Shown: positions 7,478 to 15,187, counted from the stretch's first letter. The stretch: DNA of 30,904 bases from Streptomyces sp. NRRL F-5727 (GCF_000719555.1 NZ_JOGX01000072.1:1-30904), one strand, 5' to 3'. Program-made: numbers and translations. The notes: generated by a model from the letters alone, not told the origin.

Positions 7478-8496
7478 GGGGCGATCCCTTCGTACGTGGG
7501 AACGGCCGGGAAGGCCGCGAAGTGGCAGGCGGCGGCGTGGCCCCGATGCCCGCCGAGCACCGGCCGCTCGGTGGCGCACCGGTCCCGCTCCTCCGCCGTG
7601 CCGGCCGCCGCGCGGGCGCAGCGGGGCGCGAAGGCGCAGCCGGGCGCCGGGTCGAGGAGGGACGGCGGGCTGCCGGGGATGGCCCGGAGCGGTACGTCGT
7701 CGGGGTCGTCCAGCCGGGGCAGCGAGTCGAGCAGCCCGCGGGTGTACGGGTGCGCGGGGGAGGCGAACAGGGCGTCCACCGGGGCCTGTTCGGCGGCGCG
7801 CCCGCCGTACATGACGAGCACCTCGTGGGCGACCCGGGCGACCACGCCCAGATCGTGGGTGATCATGACGACGGAGAGCCGGCGCTCCTGCTGGAGGCGG
7901 GCGAGCAGGTCGAGGATCTGGGCCTGCACGGTGACGTCGAGGGCGGTGGTCGGTTCGTCGGCGACGAGCAGGTCCGGCTCGCAGACCAGCGCCATCGCGA
8001 TCATCACCCGCTGGCGCATGCCGCCGGAGAACTGGTGCGGGTACTCCCCGGCCCGGCGCTTCGGCTCGGGGATGCCGACCTCGGCGAGCGCCTCGACGGC
8101 GCGGGCGCGGGCGGCGGCCCGGCGGCTGCCGAAGTGCACCCGGTGGTGCTCGGCGATCTGCTCGCCGACGGTGTAGTACGGGTGGAGGCTGGAGAGCGGG
8201 TCCTGGAAGATCATCGCCGTCCGCCGGCCGCGCAGCCGGTTGAGCTCCCGGTCGGGCAGGCCGACGAGTTCGCGCCCGTCGAGCGTGACGGAGCCGGTGA
8301 CCTCGGCGCCGGTGTGCAGGCCCATGACGGCGAGCGAGGTCACGGACTTGCCGGAGCCGGACTCGCCGACGATGCCGAGGGTGCGGCCGTGCGGCACGTC
8401 GAAGGAGAGGGAGTCCACGGCCCGGACGGGGCCGCGCGGGGTGGGGAAGGTGACGCTGAGGTCCCGGACGGTCAGGAGCGGGGCGGGGTCGGCCAT
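7474..8496 (-). CDS. Oligopeptide/dipeptide ABC transporter ATPase, D type
   Basis: A 340-residue ATPase that forms a heterodimer with the downstream F-type subunit. Visible motifs are Walker A GESGSGKS, MIFQDP, signature SGGMRQR and Walker B LLVADEPTTALD, then the oligopeptide-type C-terminal domain (HPYTRGLLDSLP; GCAFAPRCARA). The ATG at 8496 shares one base with the permease stop codon (TGATG), and its stop overlaps the next gene's GTG, so translation is probably coupled through the set. The frame is open far upstream, but that part is a shadow of the permease. Confidence 0.95.
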   Translation of the reverse strand: MADPAPLLTVRDLSVTFPTPRGPVRAVDSLSFDVPHGRTLGIVGESGSGKSVTSLAVMGLHTGAEVTGSVTLDGRELVGLPDRELNRLRGRRTAMIFQDPLSSLHPYYTVGEQIAEHHRVHFGSRRAAARARAVEALAEVGIPEPKRRAGEYPHQFSGGMRQRVMIAMALVCEPDLLVADEPTTALDVTVQAQILDLLARLQQERRLSVVMITHDLGVVARVAHEVLVMYGGRAAEQAPVDALFASPAHPYTRGLLDSLPRLDDPDDVPLRAIPGSPPSLLDPAPGCAFAPRCARAAAGTAEERDRCATERPVLGGHRGHAAACHFAAFPAVPTYEGIAP

Positions 8497-9482
8497 CAGT
8501 ACCTCACTCGCGGGTCGACGACGGCGTACAGCAGGTCCACGACCAGGTTGGCGACGACGATGAAGGTGGCGGCGAGCAGCGTCACCCCGAGGATGACGGG
8601 CTGGTCGCCGGTGGTGAGGGCGCCGTAGAAGAGGCGCCCGACGCCGGGCAGTCCGAAGAGCGACTCGGTGATGACGGCGCCCGCGAGGAGCCCGCCGAGG
8701 TCCATGCCGAAGATGGTGAGGACCGGGGTCATCCCGGCCCGCAGACCGTGCTTGACGACGACCGTGCGGCGCGGCAGGCCCTTGGCGCGGGCGGTGCGGA
8801 TGTACGGCTCCGCCATGGACTCGATCATCGCGCCGCGGCTCTGCCGGGCGTACATCGCGGCGTACAGGATCGCGAGGGCCAGCCACGGCAGCAGCAGGTT
8901 GGAGGCCCAGGAGAGCGGGTCGGAGGTGAGGGGGACGTACTGCGGGTAGGGGAGCAGTCCGGTGAGCCGGATCAGCCCGTAGATGAGGAGGACGGAGGTG
9001 AAGTAGACGGGCAGGGAGGCGGCGGCGACCGCGCCGACCATCAGGGCCCGGTCGGTGAGGGTGTCCTTGCGGAGCGCGGCGGTGACGCCGGCCGACAGGC
9101 CCAGGGCCAGCCAGAGGACGGCGGCGCCGACGGCGAGCGAGGCGGAGACGGGCAGCCGGTCGACGAGCAGGTCCCAGACGCCCTCGCTGCTCTCGTACGA
9201 GTAGCCGAGGCAGGGGAAGTCGCAGTGCAGGGCGTACCGGCCGGTGCCCATGGTCCGGCCGGTGAAGATCCCGGTGACGAAGTCGGCGAACTGCCGCCAG
9301 AGCGGGGCGTCCAGGCCCATGTGGGCGCGGATGGCCGCCAGGCGTTCGTCGCTGCACGCCTTGCCGCAGGCGGCGGCGGCCGGGTCGGACGGGAGGACGT
9401 AGAAGATGGTGAAGGTGACGGCGGCGATGGCGAGGAGCACGCCGATCACCCCGAGGAGCCGGCGGCCGAGGTAGAGGATCAC
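8496..9482 (-). CDS. ABC transporter permease, DppB/OppB type
   Basis: A 328-residue inner-membrane permease with about six transmembrane helices, starting YLGRRLLGVIGVLLAIAAVT as in DppB proteins. The cytoplasmic coupling loop EPYIRTARAKGLPRRTVVVKH (EAA motif) contacts the ATPases. The segment after the first helix is an extracytoplasmic domain with four Cys (CGKAC, CDFPC) that might form disulfides. The start is GTG at 9482, overlapping the stop of the C-type permease gene by four bases (GTGA). The gene comes after the C permease, the reverse of the common dpp/opp order. Confidence 0.93.
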   Translation of the reverse strand: MILYLGRRLLGVIGVLLAIAAVTFTIFYVLPSDPAAAACGKACSDERLAAIRAHMGLDAPLWRQFADFVTGIFTGRTMGTGRYALHCDFPCLGYSYESSEGVWDLLVDRLPVSASLAVGAAVLWLALGLSAGVTAALRKDTLTDRALMVGAVAAASLPVYFTSVLLIYGLIRLTGLLPYPQYVPLTSDPLSWASNLLLPWLALAILYAAMYARQSRGAMIESMAEPYIRTARAKGLPRRTVVVKHGLRAGMTPVLTIFGMDLGGLLAGAVITESLFGLPGVGRLFYGALTTGDQPVILGVTLLAATFIVVANLVVDLLYAVVDPRVRY

Positions 9483-10417
9483 GTACGGCTCCCCCGCGGG
9501 TCGAGGACGTCGCGCAGCGCGTCGCCGAGGAGGGTGAACGCGAGGACGGTGAGGAAGAGACAGAGGCTCGGGACGAGGAAGTACATGGGGTCCGTGTCGT
9601 AGTACGAGACGCTCTCGGCGATCATCTGGCCCCAGGACGGGGTCGGCGGGCGGACCCCGACGCCGAGGTAGCTGAGCGCCGCCTCGGTGGCGATCATGCC
9701 GGGGACCATCAGCGTGGTGTACGCGATGACCGGCCCCGCGACGCCCGGGAGGATGTCGCGGGCGAGGATCCGCCAGGGTCCGGAGCCGCCGACGCGGGCC
9801 GCGTCGACGTACTCGCGGTGCTTGAGGGAGAGGGTCTGCCCGCGCACCACCCGGGCGACGCCGGGCCAGCCGAAGAGGCCGATGACGAGGATCATCAGCA
9901 GCATCCGGTCGACGTCCCTGGCCACCGACATCATCGCGATCATGAAGATGAGGGAGGGGAAGGACATCGTGAGGTCCATCAGCCGGGAGAGCACGGTGTC
10001 GGTGCGGCCGCCGAAGTAGCCGGCGGCGACGCCGGCCGTGGTGCCGGCGAGGACGACGATCGCCGTGGCGGCGAAGGCGATGAGCAGGGAGACCTGGGCG
10101 CCGTGCACGACCCGGGCGAACAGGTCGCGGCCGGTGACGGGTTCGACGCCGAGCCAGTGTTCGGCGGAGACGCCGCCGAGCGGCCCGATCGGCAGTCCGC
10201 CGAGGTACGGGTCGACGGCGGACTTGTCGAACTCCTCGGGGCCCCAGCCGCCCAGCGCGCTGATCAGCGGGGCGGCGACCGTCATCACCGTGAAGAGGGC
10301 GACGACGGCGAGGGAGACCTGGAGGGAGGCCCGGCGGGCCAGTTCCGCGCGGACGAGCCGCCAGGCCCCGCCGCCCCGGGGCACCGGGGGAGCGGTGGTG
10401 GTCGTGGTGGTGGTCAT
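9479..10417 (-). CDS. ABC transporter permease, DppC/OppC type
   Basis: A 312-residue membrane protein with the family's cytoplasmic N-terminal tail, a first helix (about 30-55), an extracytoplasmic segment ending in HWLGVEPVTGRDLFARVVHG, and five further helices. The EAA loop is EYVDAARVGGSGPWRILARDILP. The tail begins with seven consecutive Thr codons, a low-complexity detail. The ATG at 10417 is preceded by AAGGA that overlaps the stop codon of the binding-protein gene 14 bp away, so the two are likely coupled. Together with the B-type subunit it forms the channel. Confidence 0.93.
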   Translation of the reverse strand: MTTTTTTTAPPVPRGGGAWRLVRAELARRASLQVSLAVVALFTVMTVAAPLISALGGWGPEEFDKSAVDPYLGGLPIGPLGGVSAEHWLGVEPVTGRDLFARVVHGAQVSLLIAFAATAIVVLAGTTAGVAAGYFGGRTDTVLSRLMDLTMSFPSLIFMIAMMSVARDVDRMLLMILVIGLFGWPGVARVVRGQTLSLKHREYVDAARVGGSGPWRILARDILPGVAGPVIAYTTLMVPGMIATEAALSYLGVGVRPPTPSWGQMIAESVSYYDTDPMYFLVPSLCLFLTVLAFTLLGDALRDVLDPRGSRT

Positions 10418-10431
10418 CGGAGGGGCGTCCT

Positions 10432-12183
10432 TCAGTCCGTGCTCTTGGACGGGTCCTTGAGGCCGACAGTGGCGTAGTCGATCTGGCCGCCCCAGGAGGT
10501 GTGGCCGAAGGCTCCGGCGATGTTGGTGCCGAGGACGAGGGGGCGGCGCTTGACGGCGCCGGGGGCGACGGGGGCCTTGGCGAGGATCTGGGCGTCGAGC
10601 TCCTGCCACGCCTTGTTGGCCGCGGCGCCGTCGGACATGGCGGCGATCTCGTCGATCCGCTTCTGGGTGGCGTCGTCGCGGAAGAGGGAGTGGTTGCCGG
10701 AGTTGCCCTTCTCCTTGATGGAGCGTCCGTCGAAGACGAAGGGGAGGAAGGTGGAGCCGGAGGGGAAGTCGGGGCACCAGCCGGTGTAGACGAGGTCGGT
10801 GCGGTTGCGGGTGTCGCCGATGGTGTCGTAGAAGGCGGACGGGTCGACGGTCTCGATGGTCACCTTGATGCCGGCCCGGCCCAGGGCCTGCTGGATGGCC
10901 TCGCCGATCGCCTTGTCGCCGCTGGAGACGGTGATGCTGGTGGCGAAGCCGTCGGCCTTCCCGGCCTGCTTGAGCAGTTCCTTGGCCTTCTCGGGGTCGC
11001 CGGCGAGGGGGATCTTCAGGGTGTCGGGCTGCTTGCCGCCCTCGAAGAGCGCGCCGGGCATGGCGGCCGTGGAGGCGTCGGTGAGGGCGGGGCCGCCGGC
11101 GGCGGTGACGATCGCCTCGCGGTCGAGGGCGTACTGCACGGCCTGGCGCACCTTCACGTCGTCGAAGGGGGCGCGGCCGGTGTGCATCTGCAGCATCTCG
11201 TTGCAGGTGCTGGACTCGGCGAGGAGACGGGCCTTGACCTCGGGCTTCGTCAGCACCTTGGGGGTGGACTCGGGGCGGAGGGCGGCCCAGGGCACGGCGG
11301 AGGCGTCGGCGCCGGCGGAGGCGATGAGGCGGTCGTCGACCTGGGTGCCCTTGAGGCCCATGGTGACGACGATCCGGTCCGGGTACGCCTTGCGGACGCT
11401 GTCCGTCTTCGGGTCCCAGTGGGGGTTGCGGACCAGGACGAGCTGCTTGTCGCGCGCGTACGTCTCGATCTTGTACGGCCCCGAGGAGAACGGGCGGTTG
11501 TCGTACTGGGGCCCCTTGTCCTGCTTCGGCGGCACCGGGGCGAAGGTCGGCAGGGTGGCGGCGAAGGGGAACTCGGCGAAGGGCGTGTGGAGTTCGAAGA
11601 CGATCGTGCGCGCGTCGGGGGTCTTCACCGAGGCGAGGTGCCGGCCCTCGGCCGGGCCCTGGTACCCCTTGGCGCCGACCAGGTAGCGGGCCGCGTAGTC
11701 GGGGCCGCCGGGCAGGTCGGGGGAGAAGGACCGCTCGACGTTGTGCTTGATGTCCTGGGCGGTGATCGGGGTGCCGTCCTCGTACTTGAGGCCGGGCTTC
11801 AGCCGGAAGGTCCACGTCTTCGCCCCGTTCGAGGGGGTGCCCAGGTCCTCGGCGAGGTCGGGGACCAGTTCGCTGCCCTTGGCGCCGGGTGCGGCCCGGT
11901 ACGTGACGAGGGTGCGGTAGAGCAGCCGGGTGCCGAAGTCCATGTCGGGCATGACCCAGTTGCGGGCCGGGTCGAGGTGGGAGAAGTCCTGGTTCGACAG
12001 GACGGAGAGGGTGCCGCCCTTCTGCGGCGTGCCGCCGAGGACCGCCCCGGCGTTGGCGGCGGCCGGGTTCCTGCGGTCCGGCCCGGCGGACGGGCCGCCC
12101 GAGGAGTCGCCGGAACAGGCGGTGAGGCCGAGGGCGAGGGTCGACACCAGGGCGACGGCCAGGGTGTGGGTGCGCTTGGTCAT
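10432..12183 (-). CDS. Lipoprotein peptide-binding protein of ABC importer (SBP family 5)
   Basis: A 583-residue extracytoplasmic solute-binding protein. The N-terminus is a lipoprotein signal with lipobox LTAC, Cys23 being the lipidated residue. The mature part has the SBP family 5 features: GGTLSVLSNQDFSHLDPAR, the KTWTFRLKPGLKYEDGTPIT region, FSSGPYKIE, DDVKVRQAVQYALDRE and the hinge segment around YTGWCPDFPS. Family members bind peptides, but also other ligands, so the true substrate is open. The ATG at 12183 has GGAG eight bases upstream. A good sigma-HrdB-type promoter precedes it, and the gene heads the five-gene importer operon. Confidence 0.95.
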   Translation of the reverse strand: MTKRTHTLAVALVSTLALGLTACSGDSSGGPSAGPDRRNPAAANAGAVLGGTPQKGGTLSVLSNQDFSHLDPARNWVMPDMDFGTRLLYRTLVTYRAAPGAKGSELVPDLAEDLGTPSNGAKTWTFRLKPGLKYEDGTPITAQDIKHNVERSFSPDLPGGPDYAARYLVGAKGYQGPAEGRHLASVKTPDARTIVFELHTPFAEFPFAATLPTFAPVPPKQDKGPQYDNRPFSSGPYKIETYARDKQLVLVRNPHWDPKTDSVRKAYPDRIVVTMGLKGTQVDDRLIASAGADASAVPWAALRPESTPKVLTKPEVKARLLAESSTCNEMLQMHTGRAPFDDVKVRQAVQYALDREAIVTAAGGPALTDASTAAMPGALFEGGKQPDTLKIPLAGDPEKAKELLKQAGKADGFATSITVSSGDKAIGEAIQQALGRAGIKVTIETVDPSAFYDTIGDTRNRTDLVYTGWCPDFPSGSTFLPFVFDGRSIKEKGNSGNHSLFRDDATQKRIDEIAAMSDGAAANKAWQELDAQILAKAPVAPGAVKRRPLVLGTNIAGAFGHTSWGGQIDYATVGLKDPSKSTD

Positions 12184-12234
12184 GGGGTCACTCCGAGGAG
12201 AGCGGGAGAACGGTCGGACAGCCAGAGCGGCCGG

Positions 12235-12275
12235 AATGTGACCCGTAACATAGTAATGTGAAATTGCACTGACAA
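12235..12275 (-). promoter_or_regulatory. Promoter of the peptide importer operon with a direct repeat
   Basis: On the minus strand, -35 TTGTCA (12275-12270) and -10 TATGTT (12252-12247) are separated by 17 bp. On the plus strand, AATGTGA occurs at 12235-12241 and again at 12255-12261, exactly 20 bp apart, i.e. about two helical turns and flanking the -10. This could be an operator. Confidence 0.65.
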
Positions 12276-12392
12276 GGTGTGGGATCACGCTCGGCCCGTC
12301 CGTTACCCATCCGTGTCCCTCGCCCCCGGACGACCCACTCGGTGGCGGGCGGGCCTTTTGCGCGGAGACTGCCTCAGCGCAGCCTCGCTCCC

Positions 12393-12504
12393 CACGCTCC
12401 TCGTCTTCGACCTCCCCGCGCACACCTCGCTGCTGCTCGCCGGCGGCCCGCTCGACCCCACCGGCGCCCTCCCCGCCGACACCGCCGTCTGGCTGCGCGC
12501 ATGA
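12393..12504 (+). pseudogene. 3' fragment of an unrecognised gene
   Basis: The last 36 codons before TGA at 12502-12504 have strong streptomycete codon bias (TLLVFDLPAHTSLLLAGGPL then ALPADTAVWLRA), while the same frame upstream of about 12390 has poor codon bias and passes through a promoter. It therefore looks like the orphan 3' end of a gene whose body was lost. The ending ADTAVWLR resembles the C-terminal beta-sandwich end of some GH13 glycosidases, but this is a weak impression. Confidence 0.4.
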
Positions 12505-12522
12505 GCGGCCGCGCCGCCGGGG

Positions 12523-12774
12523 TCACCAGCCGAAGCGGCGGTCCACGACGGTGGCGAACTCCTCGAAGCTGAGGACGCGGTCGCCGTTCTGGTCGGCGGC
12601 GTCGAAGAGCGCGGCGGAGTCGTCGTCGCCGCCGACGCCCCAGGCCGGGAGGACGCCCCGCGCCGCCAGGGTGGGGCCCTTCTCGCGCAGCGCCCGGATG
12701 ACCTCGGCACGGGTCAGCGTGCCGTCCTGGTCGAGGTCGAGCGCGTCGAAGAGGGTGCGGGCCTTGTCGCTCAT
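12523..12774 (-). CDS. Small EF-hand calcium-binding protein
   Basis: An 83-residue calmodulin-like protein with two EF-hands. Loop 1, DLDQDGTLTRAE at residues 13-24, has all canonical ligands (D13, D15, D17, T19, E24 and Gly at position 6). Loop 2, residues 61-72 (D61, N63, D65, V67, E72), has Arg where Gly is usual at position 6, so it may bind more weakly. No signal peptide is present, so it is cytoplasmic. The ATG at 12774 has AAGGAC about 10 bases upstream. Small EF-hand proteins are common in Streptomyces and are thought to buffer or sense calcium. Its target is unknown. Confidence 0.9.
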   Translation of the reverse strand: MSDKARTLFDALDLDQDGTLTRAEVIRALREKGPTLAARGVLPAWGVGGDDDSAALFDAADQNGDRVLSFEEFATVVDRRFGW

Positions 12775-12866
12775 CGCGTGTCCTTGTTCGGTCCGGAGCC
12801 GGGTGCGTGCGGGGTTCGTACGGGGAAGGACGCGCCGGACGCCCGACGGGTTGCCCGGTATGTGTC

Positions 12867-12881
12867 TAGGCTCTGCCCATG
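12867..12881 (+). promoter_or_regulatory. -10 element giving a probable leaderless mRNA
   Basis: TAGGCT (12867-12872) is followed by six bases and then the ATG at 12879, which puts the transcription start on or next to the A of the start codon. No Shine-Dalgarno is present. A weak -35 (CCGACG, 12843-12848) lies 18 bp upstream. This layout is common for leaderless streptomycete genes. Confidence 0.55.
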
Positions 12882-13532
12882 GCGACCTCCTCCACTCCCG
12901 AGCTGCTGGTCCTGCACGCCGTACGGCTGCGGGGCATGACCACCGAGGCGGAGGCCGCGGCCCGCTTCGGCCTCGACGCGGACGCCGTCGGCGAGCTGCT
13001 GCTCGACCTCCAGGCGTACGGCCGGGTGACCCGGAGCGGCTTCGCCGGCACCTCCGGCTGGAGCCTCACCGACGCCGGCCGGACGGAGGGGGAGCGGCTG
13101 CTCGCCGAGGAGCTGGCCCGGTCGGGACACGGGCCGTTCGTGCGCGAGCGGTACGAGACCTTCCTCGCGTACAACGAGCGCTGCCTCACGGCCTGCACGG
13201 ACTGGCAGCTGCGGCCCGACGGCAGCGGCCGGCTCGCGGTCAACACGCACGCCGACGCGGACTGGGACGGCCGGATCCTCGACGAGCTGACCGTCCTCGG
13301 CGGCGTCATCGACACCCTCGCGGCCGAGCTCGGCTCCCGGCTCGACCGCTTCTCCGGCTACGGCGACCGCTTCACCGGCGCCCTGGCCCGGGTCCGGCGC
13401 GGCGAGTTCTCCTGGGTGGACCGGCCCCGCGCCGACTCCTGCCACACCGTCTGGATGGAGCTCCACGAGGACCTGCTCGCCACCCTCGGCATCCGCCGGG
13501 GCGAGGAGCCCGTGCCGCCCGCGGCCGGCTGA
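12879..13532 (+). CDS. Winged-helix transcriptional regulator (MarR-like N-terminus)
   Basis: A 217-residue protein. Residues about 5-75 form a winged helix: LLVLHAVRLRGMTTEAEAAA, a recognition region LDADAVGELLLDLQAYGRVT and a wing SGFAGTSGWSLTDAGR. The C-terminal two thirds (YETFLAYNERCLTACTDWQL and a DADWDGRILDEL segment) form a helical effector or dimerisation domain I cannot name. The 3' end is overlapped by 175 bp by the open frame of the convergent DUF817 gene; here codon bias favours this strand. The effector and targets are unknown. Confidence 0.82.
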   Translation: MATSSTPELLVLHAVRLRGMTTEAEAAARFGLDADAVGELLLDLQAYGRVTRSGFAGTSGWSLTDAGRTEGERLLAEELARSGHGPFVRERYETFLAYNERCLTACTDWQLRPDGSGRLAVNTHADADWDGRILDELTVLGGVIDTLAAELGSRLDRFSGYGDRFTGALARVRRGEFSWVDRPRADSCHTVWMELHEDLLATLGIRRGEEPVPPAAG

Positions 13533-14284
13533 CCCGTCCAGGCGGCGGCCAGCACGAAGGTGACGGTGATGAGCAGCGCCCAGGCGCCGAACTTGGCGAC
13601 GGAGACGGGCTGCCAGCCGTCGAGCTGGTCGGGGTAGCTCCACGCTCCGACGTAGGTGGCGGCGTTCTCGGCGATCCAGAGGAAGAAGCCGATGAGGACG
13701 AAGGAGAGGGCGAGCGGCATGCGCAGGTCCTGCTCGCCGACCCGGAAGCGGACCCAGGTGCCGGCGGTCGCGAGCAGCAGCAGGGCGGCGAGCACCCAGC
13801 GGGCGTCGGGCAGCCAGTGGTGGCTGAAGAAGTTGAGGTAGACCGCCCCGGCGAGGACCGCCATGATCCGCGGCCGGTAGCCGGTCAGGCGCAGGTCGAA
13901 GAGGTGCCAGGCGCGGCAGACGTAGCTGCCGACGGCCGCGTACAGGAAGCCGCCGTAGAGGGGGACGCCGCCGACCTTGGTGGCCGCGTCCTCCGGGTAG
14001 CTCCAGGAGCCCATGCGGACCTTGACCAGCTCGAAGAGCAGGCCGATGAGGTGGCAGACGGCGATGACCGCGACGTCCCGCCCGCTGTCCCAGCCGAGCC
14101 GCCAGGCCAGCACGGTGAGCACGGTCCCGTAGGCGAGCAGCAGGTCGTAGCGGGCGACGGGCAGCTCGGGCAGGAGCGTCGAGACGGCGATGCCGCCGAC
14201 GAGCGCGACGGCGAAGGCGCAGCAGCGCGCCTCCAGGAGCGCGAAGCGCAGGAGCTGGCGGAGGCCGTGGGTGATCCGGTCCAT
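13358..14284 (-). CDS. DUF817 integral membrane protein, with an antisense-encoded C-terminal tail
   Basis: Residues 1 to about 250 are a hydrophobic protein with about eight transmembrane helices and conserved features of the DUF817 family (WDSGRDVAVIAVCHLIGLLFELVK, GSWSYPE, PLYGGFLYAAVGSYVCRAWHLFD and IAENAATYVGAWSYP are all present in order). The function is unknown. The family normally ends just after the last helix (FVLAAAW). Here the frame continues for about 57 polar residues, rich in Arg/Ser, encoded entirely opposite the winged-helix regulator gene. That tail looks non-native and probably follows loss of the original stop. The ATG at 14284 is the only reasonable start; its ribosome-binding site is weak. 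Confidence 0.82.
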   Translation of the reverse strand: MDRITHGLRQLLRFALLEARCCAFAVALVGGIAVSTLLPELPVARYDLLLAYGTVLTVLAWRLGWDSGRDVAVIAVCHLIGLLFELVKVRMGSWSYPEDAATKVGGVPLYGGFLYAAVGSYVCRAWHLFDLRLTGYRPRIMAVLAGAVYLNFFSHHWLPDARWVLAALLLLATAGTWVRFRVGEQDLRMPLALSFVLIGFFLWIAENAATYVGAWSYPDQLDGWQPVSVAKFGAWALLITVTFVLAAAWTGQPAAGGTGSSPRRMPRVASRSSWSSIQTVWQESARGRSTQENSPRRTRARAPVKRSP

Positions 14285-14336
14285 GCGGGTGGGGACGCGC
14301 CCGTCCGCGTGTGCGGTTTCCGGATCGGGCGACCGG

Positions 14337-15050
14337 TCAGTGGTGGTCGTGGTGGTGGGCGCAGCGGGGGGCGGTGAGCAGGCGGCGGACCATGTCGCCG
14401 GCGGTGGCGGCGTCGCGGGCCTCGGCGGGGAAGAGGAGGCGGAGGTCGCAGTGGCCCTCGCCGTACTCGCAGCGCAGCGAGACGGCGTGCCGGTCCATGG
14501 CGAGCGGGAGGGTGCGGACGACGCCGAGCGGGAGGCGGGAGCCGGCGAGGACGACCAGGTCGGAGACGAGGTCGGGGTGGGCGTCGGCGAGGTGGGTGAG
14601 GAGCGCGGCCTCTTCGAGGGCGAGCGGGTCGGGGGCGGCGAGGGAGTACGCGACGGGGGCGACCTCCTCGGTCCCGGTGCCGGTGCGGAGGGTGACGCGG
14701 GCCAGGTCGAGGCGGAGCGAGTCGAGGTCGCCGGGGGTGGCGGGGGCGAGTCGTCCGGTGAGGGTGACCCGGGCACGGACCCGGTCGCGGAGGGCGGTCG
14801 GGGCGATGTCGGTGAGGTCGACGCGGACGTCGAGCACCCGGAGCGGGGCGCGGTCGAGGTGGTCGGCGAGCGGGGTGTCGGCGGGCGGGTGGAGGGTGAT
14901 CCGGCCGCGGGCGCCGACGGTGTGGGCGCCGAGGAGGTCGTACGTCTGCCCGTCGAGGGTGAGGGAGAGGGAGATGGCCCGGGCCAGGACGGAGCGGACC
15001 TGTTCCGCGGCGGTCTGCTGGGGCAGGACGGGGGAGGGGGCGACGCTCAC
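14337..15050 (-). CDS. DUF2470 domain protein, iron-regulated
   Basis: A 237-residue cytoplasmic protein. The N-terminal half (QQTAAEQVRSVLARAISLSL, GQTYDLLGAHTVGARGRITL) resembles a split-barrel-like domain, and the C-terminal half (PLALEEAALLTHLADAHPDL, then SLRCEYGEGHCDLRLLFPAE) is the DUF2470 fold, which in HugZ-type proteins helps bind haem. It ends in a His-rich tail with two Cys nearby, plausible metal ligands. The start is GTG at 15050 with GAGGAG nine bases upstream. The iron box 42 bp upstream makes repression by DmdR1/IdeR likely, so the protein probably acts in iron or haem use under iron limitation. The haem link is by family analogy. Confidence 0.85.
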   Translation of the reverse strand: MSVAPSPVLPQQTAAEQVRSVLARAISLSLTLDGQTYDLLGAHTVGARGRITLHPPADTPLADHLDRAPLRVLDVRVDLTDIAPTALRDRVRARVTLTGRLAPATPGDLDSLRLDLARVTLRTGTGTEEVAPVAYSLAAPDPLALEEAALLTHLADAHPDLVSDLVVLAGSRLPLGVVRTLPLAMDRHAVSLRCEYGEGHCDLRLLFPAEARDAATAGDMVRRLLTAPRCAHHHDHH

Positions 15051-15091
15051 GGTGACTCTCCTCGGTCGGATCTTCCGGGGCGGCCGGATCT

Positions 15092-15110
15092 TTAGGTAAG
15101 GCTAACCTAA
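15092..15110. promoter_or_regulatory. Iron box (DmdR1/IdeR operator)
   Basis: TTAGGTAAGGCTAACCTAA matches the actinobacterial iron-box consensus TTAGGTTAGGCTAACCTAA at 18 of 19 positions. It probably overlaps the -10 of the DUF2470 promoter on the minus strand (TAGGTT, 15109-15104, with TGGACA at 15134-15129 as -35, spacer 19). Iron-loaded DmdR1 would repress DUF2470. It is about 55 bp from the DNA-damage promoter of the divergent operon. Confidence 0.88.
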
Positions 15111-15164
15111 CCATTCCTGGGTCGGGGCTGTCCAGAACCCCCGCGGACAGCGGGAATTCCGGGG

Positions 15165-15187
15165 TTGTCAGTGACCCCCGCTACTGT
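15165..15187 (+). promoter_or_regulatory. PafBC-type (RecA/LexA-independent) DNA-damage promoter
   Basis: TTGTCAGTG (15165-15173), eight bases, then TACTGT (15182-15187) fits the published mycobacterial consensus TTGTCRGTG-N8-TANNNT at every defined position. In mycobacteria this promoter is activated by PafBC after DNA damage. The -35-like and -10 parts are closer (11 bp from TTGTCA to TACTGT) than a normal sigma-70 promoter allows, which is the hallmark of this class. Transcription should start near 15194, giving a short leader that contains the ribosome-binding site for the GTG at 15226. Confidence 0.82.

Noticed and set aside
12262..12275. A second TTGTCAGTG on the minus strand at the importer promoter, as a possible PafBC site
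   Set aside because: After the required eight bases there is CATTAC, not TANNNT. The element instead fits an ordinary promoter with TATGTT 17 bp from TTGTCA.
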